Positions 30,866 to 40,122 of a stretch of 40,568 nt of DNA are shown piece after piece; position 1 is the stretch's first letter, and every line of letters starts with the position of its first letter. Under the pieces are notes generated by a model. The model searched no databases and was not told the DNA's origin. It saw only the letters and a list, made by a program, of their open reading frames with translations. The position numbers and the translations under genes were made by a program. Location: positions 1 through 40,568 of the forward strand of contig JAUCBJ010003924.1 in NCBI GenBank assembly GCA_032718475.1. The letters run 5' to 3'. This stretch comes from Nemertoderma westbladi (Eukaryota > Xenacoelomorpha > Nemertodermatida > Nemertodermatidae).

Positions 30866-32371
30866 GTGAATCTGAGGCAAGTCACTAGACTAGCCTCAGT
30901 TAACACCCTAACAGTCGGGTCCCCAATGCGACAAGGTGAGCTGACTGCCTTGGCAGATAAGCTTTTTCGTAGCGCAGTGGGTGTTCAAGAGCACCGAATG
31001 CAGACTGGACAGACTGATGAGGTTCTGATTAAGGACATGAGGGGCGGTTGGCGACTCGCCCTCGCTTCAGCAGATGATAGTGGCAATGCTGGAATTGGTC
31101 TATTGATGAATACAACTGCACATGCAGCATTGGACAAAATAGACCAAATCTCTAACCGCATCATCCGTTGCCACTTCTCATGTTCTGGAAGACTGGCTAA
31201 GAAGTTTCCTAAGGTGGTTCTGATTGTGTACTACTCTCCAACTAGTGTTCCCCCTGTAGAGGAGGTGGAAAATTTCTACCAGAATTTACAGGCAGCTACT
31301 AATGGAGTAGATCAGCATGCATTCTTAACATTCCTGGGAGATATTAATGCAAGTCTGCATCAATCACCTACATCGCCCTGGGTCTATAGCAATAGTGTTA
31401 ACCGAAATTCCGTCCATCTTCAGGATTTTATCTCTGGAAATGGATTGTTTTCGGCTGGAACCCAGTTCAAGAAGCGAACTGGAAAGCTATGGACTCATAG
31501 TGGACCCAGTGGTCACAAGTCCCAGATAGACCATATCCTGTTTCGTAGGAAATACAGGAGCTCTATACAAGACTGTAATGCATTTACACTACGACCCTTC
31601 TCCAGTGATCACCGCCTTATTGTGGCCAAGGTAAGACTTGGTCTGCGTGCTAGCAGAACAACGAAATCTGCCTTGCCGCGGCATGAATGGTCCTCTCTGT
31701 TGCAACAGCCAAGTGTGAGATCCAGCTTCACACTACAGCTGAGCAACAGGTATGAGGTTCTTGCCTCTGAGGCGGCATATCACTGTGAGGGCTATACTGC
31801 CTTCACAGAGGCAGTTAAGTTAGCAGCTGCAGAAACAGTTCATGTATACCCTCGAAACAGGAAACGGGCCCCCTGGACTGACAACAAAATTCAGAAGTGC
31901 CGAAATGACCTCTACAAGGCGCATAAAGAGTTCCGCCTCAAACAGACTACAGCGGCCAAGAATGCAGTTAATGCTGCATCTAGTTCCCTGAACAGGCAAT
32001 ACTCTGTAAATTTACAGGAGCTAATAAACCAACAGGTTGATGCCATCAATGATGCTGACGACAGCAGGCAATCATCCCAGGCATGGAGATCGATCAACTT
32101 GCTTGCTGGTCGAAAAAGCAACCCAACCACCAAGGTTAAGGCTGAATCACCAGCCGATCGCCTCAATGGTTGGAAGGCCCACTTTGAAAAGCTCCTCAAT
32201 AATGACAGGGTATTGCCTGATAACTTTATCGAAGTAAAAGTGTCTGAGTCTGTACTCCCAGATATTCCCATTGGTGATATCTCCTTTGCAGAAGTGAAGG
32301 CTGCTGCAAAGAGCATTAAGACCAATCGTGCCAGTGGAGTAGATGGTGTACCCCCTGAGGTCATGCTTTAG
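30866..32371 (+). pseudogene. LINE copy C: APE-type endonuclease and start of RT
   Basis: A 501-codon frame, opening at a GTG directly after in-frame stop context, so the true start is lost. It encodes the APE-like endonuclease that nicks target DNA. SVNTLT (11-16) stands where the family has WNVRTL, catalytic QEHR is at 41-44, YYSPTS at 122-127, GDINA at 158-162, QIDHI at 220-224 and SDHR at 247-250. The linker (about 260-460) is basic with helices. The RT N-terminus is present (KTNRASGVDGVPPEV, about 485-499) and then the frame ends at the junction of an internal deletion. The endonuclease itself looks intact, so this insertion may be fairly young. The first in-frame ATG is codon 21. Confidence 0.88.
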
Positions 32372-33125
32372 ATTAGAACATGCTGCTTCTAGTGTTGGTC
32401 TTTTTATTAACTCCAGAAAGACCAAAATTTTGACAGTTAACTTTGAAAGTCCTCAGCAAGTCTATGATCGGATGAGCATAAGCTCAAAAGATGGTATGCT
32501 TGAGCAAGTGGATGACTTCTGTTACCTGGGCTCATGGATCCGGAAGTCAGGTGAGGACCTTCAAATACGTAAGGGAAAGGCATGGGCAGCCTTGAATAGG
32601 CTTTCCAGGATTTGGAAGTCACCGAGAATTAATCGGAAACTTAAGGTCCGGTCATTTAGAGCAGCAGTAGTTCCAGTACTCCTCTATGGGAGTCCATGCT
32701 GGGCTCTAACTGCTGAGGACACCAAATCTCTGGATGGCACATTTACAAGAATGCTACGCCTGGTTCATTGTGTCAAGTACAATGCACACATCTCCAACCA
32801 GACACTATATAACATTGGAGGTGTATCATTGGTTCCCCCAAGCTTGACACTAGAACAACATCGCCTCCGCTTTGCAGGACATTGCTTTCGCCGTGAGGAC
32901 CAGCCAGTGCATAATCTTGTACTTTGGCAGCCTCATGGAGTGAATAAGCATGGTGGACAGCCCATGACTTTCTTGAGACGCATCTTAAAGGACACTGGCA
33001 TTGAAGATGCGGATGATCTAGCAAATGTCATGGGTGATAGGGAGTTGTGGCGGTGCAATTTTGTCGATAAGCCGGCACAGCATTCTTAAAAATGCAGCTG
33101 CAATGCAGCATGCCGATCCTAGTAG
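32372..33125 (+). pseudogene. LINE copy C: C-terminal region after an internal deletion
   Basis: Sequence jumps from the RT N-terminus to LEHAASSVGLFINSRKTK, skipping the RT catalytic core (motifs A to C, which copy B retains). The C-terminal region then reads openly to CNFVDKPAQHS and the stop at 33089, followed by CCGATCCTAGTAGTAG. The two parts are in different frames (codon phase shifts at about 32370). The product of this copy could nick DNA but could not reverse transcribe. Confidence 0.88.
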
Positions 33126-33171
33126 TAGTCGTTTTTATTAACTCCAGAAAGACCAAAATTTTGACAGTTAA

Positions 33172-35038
33172 AGGGGGGTACACCATTTTGGTCAAAAATA
33201 TGTCGAATTTTTTTTATGGTCTATGGGTATAATGCACGATTAAATGGTGTTTCCAAATCAGAAAACCGCTTTTTAATAGCTCTTTTAGTTTTCATGTTAT
33301 AACAATTTCCATTTAGGGAGACCTATTGAAATTACTATTACTATGTATAATGAACAGTCGATTATCTCCAAATATTTTTTTCCTTTCTTCCTTCTTCTTC
33401 TCCTTTAACCCTTTCACTACTGATACAAGATTGTATGTGTTCCCCACAGACTGATGTCTGTCGGTCTTCCTGTCAGTTTGTCTGTCAAGACTTAAGAAAG
33501 AATTAAATCTACTAACATTCTCGCTTTGGGGGTTTTAAGGGTTGGTGATTTCATTTCTGATGTCAGTTTTTAGGACTGACCAACTCTAGGCTGTCTGTGT
33601 CTGTATGTATGTCTGTTTGTCTGTCAGTCTGTCTGTCAAAAAATAAGGACGCATATTATGTAATAAAACATTCGCTATGGGGTTTTCTAGGTCTCTGATT
33701 TCATTTCTGATGTCCTTATTTACGACTGACAAACTCTAGGCTGACTGTGTGTGTATGTATGTCTGTTTGTCTGTCAGTCTGTTTGTCAAACAATAAGGAA
33801 GCATCTTATGTAATAAAAACATTCGCTATGGGGATTTTCTAGGTCTCTGATTTCATTTCTGATGTCATTTTTTACGACTGACCAAATCTAGACTGTCTGT
33901 GTCTGTCTGTATGTATGTCTGTTTGTCTATCAGCCTTATTTTTACCTTATTTTTTGACAGACAGACAAACATACATACATACAGACACAGACAGCCTAGA
34001 GTTGGTCAGTCGTAAAAACTGACATCAGAAATGAAATCAGAGACCTGGAAAACCCCCATGGCGAATGTTTTTATTACATTATATGCTTCCCTATTTTTTG
34101 ACAGACAGACAAACAGACATACATACAGACACAGACAGCCTAGAGTTGGTCAGTCGTAAAAACTGACATCAGAAATGAAATCAGAGACCTGGAAAACCCC
34201 CATATAGCGAATGTTTTTTATTACATAATATGCTTCCTTATTTTTTGACAGACAGACAGACTGACAGACATTTTTTACCAGTACCAGCAGGCCTTTATAT
34301 TCCATTATACTTACTGCCCTACTGCCCTACCAAAATCCAAAACAACCAATTAAAATTTGAAATTACTACTTAATTTTGTTACGAGGAAGAGTACTGAACA
34401 TGTAATGGGTGTGTCAGCTATCAGACTGACATGTTTAGGTGGCCATAGTGCTCGTAGTAGTTCGTGGCATAACACCTAGGCCATAGTCCAGTAGGTGTGA
34501 CCTAACTGTTATGCCATAGTAGTGAAAGGGTTGAAATTGTCTACTTCAAAACCCTACTACTTCTATAATTTTCGAGCAATTTGTCTAAAACTTTCTGTGG
34601 GTGTCTACATAGCCACCCTGCATAAAAGTATTAGACAACTTTTCGAAATTATTTGTTAATAAAATTTAATACTATTTATAACAAACCTAAAAATTTAGCC
34701 TAAATTTGCAGCGCCACCTAACGGTGCAGATTTATTTTCACAAAATTTCGCCTGATAGTTATGTTGCCGCATCTTTGATCTATCATATAAAAAAACTTTC
34801 ATGTGATTAGGTTCAAAACTGTAAAAGCCTTGGGGTTTTAAGCGCAACCAAGTTTTTTTTATTGTTAACAAGTATTAACTAATATTAAATAGCGAAAATC
34901 TTATTTTTTCTAACCTACCATGTAGAATAGCATCTTAGGCACCTATATTCCAAATTATAGCCAAAAACAAAAAAATTTGAATCGCTGAGAGTGATAAATC
35001 GAAGAGTTGTCCAAAAATGGTGTACCCCCCCCCCCCCC
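33172..35038 (+). mobile_element. TTAA-flanked poly-G MITE, copy 2, interrupted
   Basis: Begins with six G then TACACCATTTTGG and ends CCAAAAATGGTGTA plus 14 C. Perfect TTAA at 33168-33171 and 35039-35042. The interior is the inverted counterpart of 21594-22325 (for example AACAATTTCCATTTAGGGA, GCAGCGCCACCTA). It is split by a second element at 33409-34530; without that insertion it would be about the size of copy 1. Confidence 0.88.
33409..34530. mobile_element. piggyBac-like palindromic element (CCCTTTCACTACT termini), 1.12 kb
   Basis: Termini CCCTTTCACTACT (33409-33421) and AGTAGTGAAAGGG (34518-34530) are perfect complements. Flanks are TTAA (33405-33408) and TTGA (34531-34534), a TTAA duplication with one change. 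CCCTTT ends with TTAA duplication are typical of piggyBac. The interior is a large imperfect palindrome. The left half has about three to four tandem ~160-bp units (GTCTGTCAAAAAATAAGGA, GCTATGGGG, TCTGATTTCATTTCTGATGT, CTCTAGGCTGTCTGTG) and the right half has the inverted units, meeting near 33950. No transposase. Confidence 0.8.
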
Positions 35039-35200
35039 TTAACTTTGAAAGTCCTGAGCAAGTCTCTGACCGGATGAGCATAAGCTCAAAGGATGTATGC
35101 TTGAGCATGTGGACGTTCGGTGAGGACCTTCGAATACGCAAGGGAAAGGAAAAGGCAGCCTTGAATAGGCTTTCCAGGATTTGGAAGTCACAGAGAATTA

Positions 35201-35780
35201 ACGGCACGGCACGGCACGGCACGGCACGGCACGGCACGGCACGGCACGGCACGGCACGGCACGGCACGGCACGGCACGGCACGGCACGGCACGGCACGGC
35301 ACGGCACGGCACGGCACGGCACGTCACGGCACGGCACGGCACGGCACGGCACGGCACGGCACGGCACGGCACGGCACGGCACGGCACGGCACGGCACGGC
35401 ACGGCACGGCACGGCACGGCACGGCACGGCACGGCACGGCACGGCACGGCACGCACGGCACGGCACGGCACGGCACGGCACGGCACGGCACGGCACGGCA
35501 CGGCACGGCACGGCACGGCACGGCACGGCACGGCACGGCACGGCACGGCACGGCACGGCACGGCACGGCACGGCACGGCACGGCACGGCACGGCACGGCA
35601 CGGCACGGCACGGCACGGCACGGCACGGCACGGCACGGCACGGCACGGCACGGCACGGCACGGCACGGCACGGCACGGCACGGCACGGCACGGCACGGCA
35701 CGGCACGGCACGGCACGGCACGGCACGGCACGGCACGGCACGGCACGGCACGGCACGGCGCGGCACGGCACGGCACGGCA
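35201..35780 (+). repeat. (ACGGC)n microsatellite, about 116 units
   Basis: 580 bp of the pentanucleotide with only three visible flaws: ACGTC at about 35321, a one-base deletion at about 35451, and CGGCG at about 35759. It begins at the CGG of LINE copy D. Since no frame of the pentamer contains a stop on either strand, long open frames run through it in both directions; they are not genes. Confidence 0.97.
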
Positions 35781-36159
35781 TTGCCACATCAACGCGGATT
35801 TTGGTAGTCTCTCGTTGTTTTATGCACATTGAACGCAACTTGTGTCAATAGGGATTTCAATTACAGTGAGTTAATAAATTCCTATGGATTTACTTACTCT
35901 GGTTCACCTGTGGCGGTACATAGAAAATTATGATTGCATTGGTTATATTGAAGTACTGTACTGTAGGTCTTAGGCCGTTTTTGGAAAAAAAATATACCAT
36001 CTAATGGATACTAAACACTAAGATTATCTGATGAAATTTGAAATATCTCAGTAATCATTCATTTCTTTTACGGATTAATGTATATAAATAAATATATTCT
36101 GCCACCTTAGATATACTGTATATCCTACTAGTTTGACCGTTTTATTGTCTGTCTGTGTT
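35781..36159. other. Non-coding stretch
   Basis: No gene or repeat recognised. It would include the 3' UTR of the minus-strand secreted protein gene. Confidence 0.45.
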
Positions 36160-36816
36160 CTAGAAACTTCTGAGAACCATACCAACAACTACCAGCCACA
36201 TTGCCACTTTATTGACATCAGCCGAACTCTTATCTTCCGTGGTCGTGTTCTTTTCCATTGTATATGCGGTTGTGGTGGTAATGTCGTGGTTCCATTTTGG
36301 AGGCGGACAAGGGCCGGTGTCGCAGCACTGAGATTGGCAAGTTTCGTGCGTTATTGTCAGAGAAAGCTGGAGGTAATCGTAATAGAGCAGAAAACCAAAG
36401 AGGCGGGTGGTCGCCTCCTTGGCTTCCTCGCGTGTATCTGGCTCAGAATTAGGGAGGACAGTTCTCCACATATAAACACAACCTTCTTCGGCCATCGGTA
36501 AGCAATAATTGCTCAGCGAGATGTAACAGTGGGTTTCCTCTATTTCAAAGGTCACGTCGTCCTTGTATTTATGGGAATACCCAGTGAAATATATCGATAT
36601 ATATCCACACCGACTGCAAGAAGGATTACTAGACTCGAACTCGCCGATTCTATTGCTTTCGGTAAACCTATCCACTCGGCTTCTGTATACATTTTGTAAC
36701 TCCTCATTTTTTGAGGAGATTGTCCAGTTTCTACGTTCTGGACATTCGAAGCCAGCATACGAAGTGTGCATAGCTGCTAAGGTAAATGAAACATAAGAAA
36801 CTACAATAACTTTCAT
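36160..36816 (-). CDS. Secreted cysteine-rich protein, probably GPI-anchored
   Basis: I do not recognise the family. From the ATG at 36816 (context AAAAATGA) the frame encodes 218 residues without interruption; the frame is open further upstream only from a TTG. Residues 1-21 (MKVIVVSYVSFTLAAMHTSYA) form a signal peptide with a likely cut before GFEC. The mature part has ten cysteines (numbered from this ATG: 25, 67, 70, 97, 105, 113, 160, 164, 165, 170), an even number as expected for disulphides. It has an NWT glycosylation site and a Thr-rich stretch, TTTTAYT to NTTTE. It ends with SSAD, a short spacer and the hydrophobic VAMWLVVVGMVL, the pattern of a GPI-attachment signal. A TATATTT lies about 40 bp upstream of the ATG, and a foldback element starts only 88 bp upstream. 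A membrane-anchored type I protein is the alternative. Confidence 0.7.
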   Translation of the reverse strand: MKVIVVSYVSFTLAAMHTSYAGFECPERRNWTISSKNEELQNVYRSRVDRFTESNRIGEFESSNPSCSRCGYISIYFTGYSHKYKDDVTFEIEETHCYISLSNYCLPMAEEGCVYMWRTVLPNSEPDTREEAKEATTRLFGFLLYYDYLQLSLTITHETCQSQCCDTGPCPPPKWNHDITTTTAYTMEKNTTTEDKSSADVNKVAMWLVVVGMVLRSF

Positions 36817-36903
36817 TTTTGTTACTCGTTTTACAAAGAAAGATTTTCGCAACAAATATAAAGATTCAAATAATTACTGTGTCCAGATAACACATATGCA
36901 TTA

Positions 36904-38256
36904 GGGCGGTACGTTTTTCACTTTTTTTTCGATTTCATTGTTCTACCGGTGCACAAAACTTGCCAAATGGTAAAAAATTAAGGCAAAAAATTTCTCTAAA
37001 TTTCATCGATATCTTCACGGATCCCATGGGGGTTAAAATTTTGAGCCTTCGCGATGCATCACAATGAAATTTATAACAATATAACACAATAATGAAGAAC
37101 AATAATGACTGAGGAAAGAACTTCCTGCATGCATCAAATGTCTTCAAATAAGTCGAACTAGTGCCACAGGCACATGGATACAACCCACCCTTTGGCGCAA
37201 ATTAAGATAATTCTCAATTTTCGCGATGGCCAACTTTTAGTTCTCCTACTGCATTAATATTATGCTCATTAGAAGCGCAATGATCGATTTAGTGGGGGTA
37301 GACACCTTCAAAACAAACATAGAGCGAATATTTCTTGAGATATCGCAGAAAATGTGAAGTCCGGCACAAGTCTACATTACCGCCTTGATGCGATATGCCA
37401 AATACACTAAAAATGATACTTTGAATTATCTTTAAGGAATCAAGAATAGACACATCACAGAAATGATCGATATAGTTGGTGTAGACACCTTCAAAATAAG
37501 AGTAGAGTCAAGTTCTTGAGTTAAAGAATATGTCCACCAATTAATACTTGATATTGAGTTGACCCATTCCGTATATTTTATACAAAAACTATAGTCAACT
37601 AATCACTACTCGTTTATTTTGATGTAGTCTGTATACACTAAATCAATTCGTTGCAGTGATGTGTATATTTTTGATGCCTTAAGATAATTTTTAATAATTT
37701 TTAGTGTATTTGTCTATAAATCATCAAGGCACTCAAGTTGACTTGTGCCGGACTTAACATTTTCTGCACCATCTCAATAACTATTCGCTATGCGCTTGGT
37801 GTTGATGGTGTCTACCCCAACTAAATCGGTCATTGCGGTTCTAATGAGCATAACATTAATGCAATAGGAGAACTAAAAGTTGGCCATCGCGAAAATTGGT
37901 AATAAGAGTCACTTGCGCCAAAGAGTATGTTCTGGGAAAGTGCCTGTGGCCCAACTTCCATTGGTCCCAAAATCAAAATTTTGGTACTGTATCTAACTAA
38001 GTTTGGACCCATTTGATGACACTTGATGCATGCAAGAAGTTCTTTCTTGAGTTATTGATATTTCATCAATGTGTTATAAATTGTTATAAATTTCATTATG
38101 GTGCATCGCGATGGCTCAAAATTTTAACCCCCATGGGATCCGTGAAGATATAGATGAAATTTATAGAAATTTTTATTCCTTTTTTTTTTACCATTTGGCA
38201 ACGTTTGCGCACCGGTAGAATAATGAAATCGAAAAAAATAAAAAAACGCACCCCCC
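36904..38256. mobile_element. 1.35-kb foldback MITE with TA target duplication
   Basis: Ends GGGCGGTACG (36904) and CGCACCCCCC (to 38256), flanked by TA (36902-36903 and 38257-38258). The whole element is one imperfect palindrome centred near 37570. Paired segments include TTCGATTTCATT / AATGAAATCGAA, GATCCCATGGGGGTTAAAAT / ATTTTAACCCCCATGGGATC, GCCAACTTTTAGTTCTCCTA / its complement at about 37866, and AGTCCGGCACAAGTC / its complement at about 37741. No transposase. TA duplication suggests the Tc1/mariner group. Confidence 0.85.
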
Positions 38257-38258
38257 TA

Positions 38259-39078
38259 ATAAGCATGCCATCGACCCAACTTAATTTAGCACATATTATA
38301 ATTAGTTTAATTAAATTGGAATTGCATGCACATTAATATCTTGTATTGTGTAAATAAATAAAAAATACAGAATGTCTTGTTAAACAGTAGGTCTGTTGGA
38401 GGCCTATGTTAACGTATTTGCTTGATTTATACAGTACAGTATATGATGCAGCATTGCATATACAGTATATTATACAGTAGCTGGTATGTATTATGGACTC
38501 TATAATATCTGTGTATATGTATATATAATACAGTTAACTAACACAAGAGATACGGCACGACGAAGATATCCAACTGTGTGGGTAAATTGTAATACCCCCA
38601 CACTTTTACGGTCATTGACCCACCTCCCTCATGCACTCATAATGTAAATTATATATTACAGTACGTACGTTGCTTGTAAATCAATAGGGCAGCAACATTA
38701 CAGATGTTTATAAATTTTAGCAGTTAATTAAGTTTTACAAGTTGTTAGTGAGTAATCCCAAACCAATAGACGACATAATTAGAATGGTAATAACTGTGGA
38801 TGAACTGAGGAAAGGTGTGAACGCATATTGAGGCCCAAAACCTACTATTAGATATTGTGTATCAACAAACCGAACAATGATGCAATAAGTACTGCAGGAG
38901 GTATAGTACAGTAAGGTCAATGCTTATAACAATGAAAGAGACTATTAATAGATTGGGGGTTTTACTGGGAACTACTCACGGTTGAGCCTGAGGGAGGGTA
39001 GCTAACATTTTGGTGTATAACAGGTGAAGGTTTTATTCGGATTATTATTAGAGATTAGTCAGATGTTTAGTTGTACTA
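38259..39078. other. Non-coding AT-rich stretch
   Basis: TATACAGTA-like motifs recur at 38430-38490. No gene is recognised. Confidence 0.45.
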
Positions 39079-40122
39079 CTACTACTAGGTCGAGCGAACT
39101 CAGACAGTGGAAATGAGATCCTTCCAGGCTTCCCGATTCTCCATAGTTGTCGCAATTTCGTTTCTCCCAAGTTCAGTATCCCTTTCAAGTTGTTCTATAT
39201 ATGTTATGGCCGGTCGTCCACGACTACGCTTTCCATGAGTTGGTTGCCAGAGAAGTAGATCTGGTATGACCTCGTCTTTACTTCGCCAGCAGTACCCATT
39301 GAATCTTAATCTGCGTTCACGGGGGGGTGGTTGATACAGGTGGTATTGTACCATAAAGCTCGGCGTTTGTCATGTGTTGTCTCCAGCTGATGTTTAGGGC
39401 TGCCCTTAGTAGTCTTGTGTAGCAACCATCAATTCGTTGTTCAAGTGATTTAGTCAGTGTCCAGGTCTCACCCCCGTATAAAAATACACTTTCCACCGTG
39501 GCTCGAAAGAACTTAGTCTTCAGGTGCCTGGAGAGATCTGACTTCCAGATGGTATCCATTTTTGATAGAGCTACACAAGCCTTTGGTTTCCTGACTTCTA
39601 TGTCCTTCTTGCTACTCTCTATCCATGATCCAAGGTACTGGAAGTCATTGACCTTCCTTAGTTGATTATTATCAATGGTTGTCAAGTTTCCATCAACATT
39701 AAAGGTCATGAATTCGGTCTTGGTGGCATTTATATGCAATCCAACCTCCTTAGCAGCCCTCTCCACTTTATTTAGTAGAAGCTGTGCATCTGCTAGCGTA
39801 TTAGAGAGCAGGGCGATGTCATCCACAAAGTCGGTGTCTGTGACTGTAGTTGCCGGATATCTACTCCCAGATATCCCAGATCTGGGAGTATGGGATCTGG
39901 ATATCTACTCCCAGATATCCCAGATCTGGGAGTATGGGATCTGGGAGAGGTGTGAATCCCAGATCTTCACCCTTTGTGGCCGTCCTCATTGCGTATTCCA
40001 GCACAATTACAAATATTAATGGTGCTAATGTGTCACCTTGCAGTACGCCAGCCAGGATTGAGAAAAACTCAGTTTCACCATCTGGTGAGAGTACCTGCGC
40101 TTCTGTGTCACAATACAGAGTG
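39079..40122 (-). pseudogene. LINE copy of a second family: RT core to 3' end, decayed
   Basis: Minus-strand RT remnant. From 40122 downward it reads SPDGETEFFSILAG, motif B GVLQGDTLAPLIF, then a 44-bp tandem duplication with a stop. Motif C follows as DFVDDIALLS (39820), with Val where the first family has Ala. Next come GLHINATKTEFMTF, DFQYLGSWIESS and VFLYGGETWTLT. A frameshift near 39330 precedes the last part (RLRFNGYCWRSKDE, WQPTHGKRSRGRP). The order and spacing match the first family, but the protein sequence is clearly different. The 3' end also carries CGACCTAGTAGTAGTAG. GTTTAGT on both sides may be a short target duplication, but this is weak. Confidence 0.82.
39855..39942. repeat. 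44-bp palindromic unit duplicated in tandem
   Basis: GGATATCTACTCCCAGATAT starts units at 39855 and 39899, each also containing CAGATCTGGGAG. The unit is itself partly palindromic (CTCCCAGAT/ATCTGGGAG). It sits within the RT remnant just upstream of motif C. Confidence 0.85.

Larger units (their letters stand above)
33129..35203 (+). pseudogene. LINE copy D: short C-terminal fragment split by a TTAA MITE
   Basis: 33129-33171 (TTTTTATTAACTCCAGAAAG onward) and 35039-35203 (TTAACTTTGAAAGTCCTGAG onward) are consecutive pieces of the same LINE region that in copy C lies at 32399-32640. They join exactly when the MITE and one TTAA are removed. The right piece has small deletions and stops at GAGAATTAA, where the ACGGC array begins. 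Confidence 0.88.

Noticed and set aside
34935-35838. Open frames of 150-285 codons on both strands through the ACGGC array
   Set aside because: The pentamer has no stop codon in any frame, so such frames are automatic; the products are pure pentapeptide repeats with LINE or flank sequence at the ends.
36133-36501. 122-codon plus-strand frame opposite the secreted protein
   Set aside because: The minus-strand frame has a signal peptide, paired cysteines and a GPI signal; this one has nothing.
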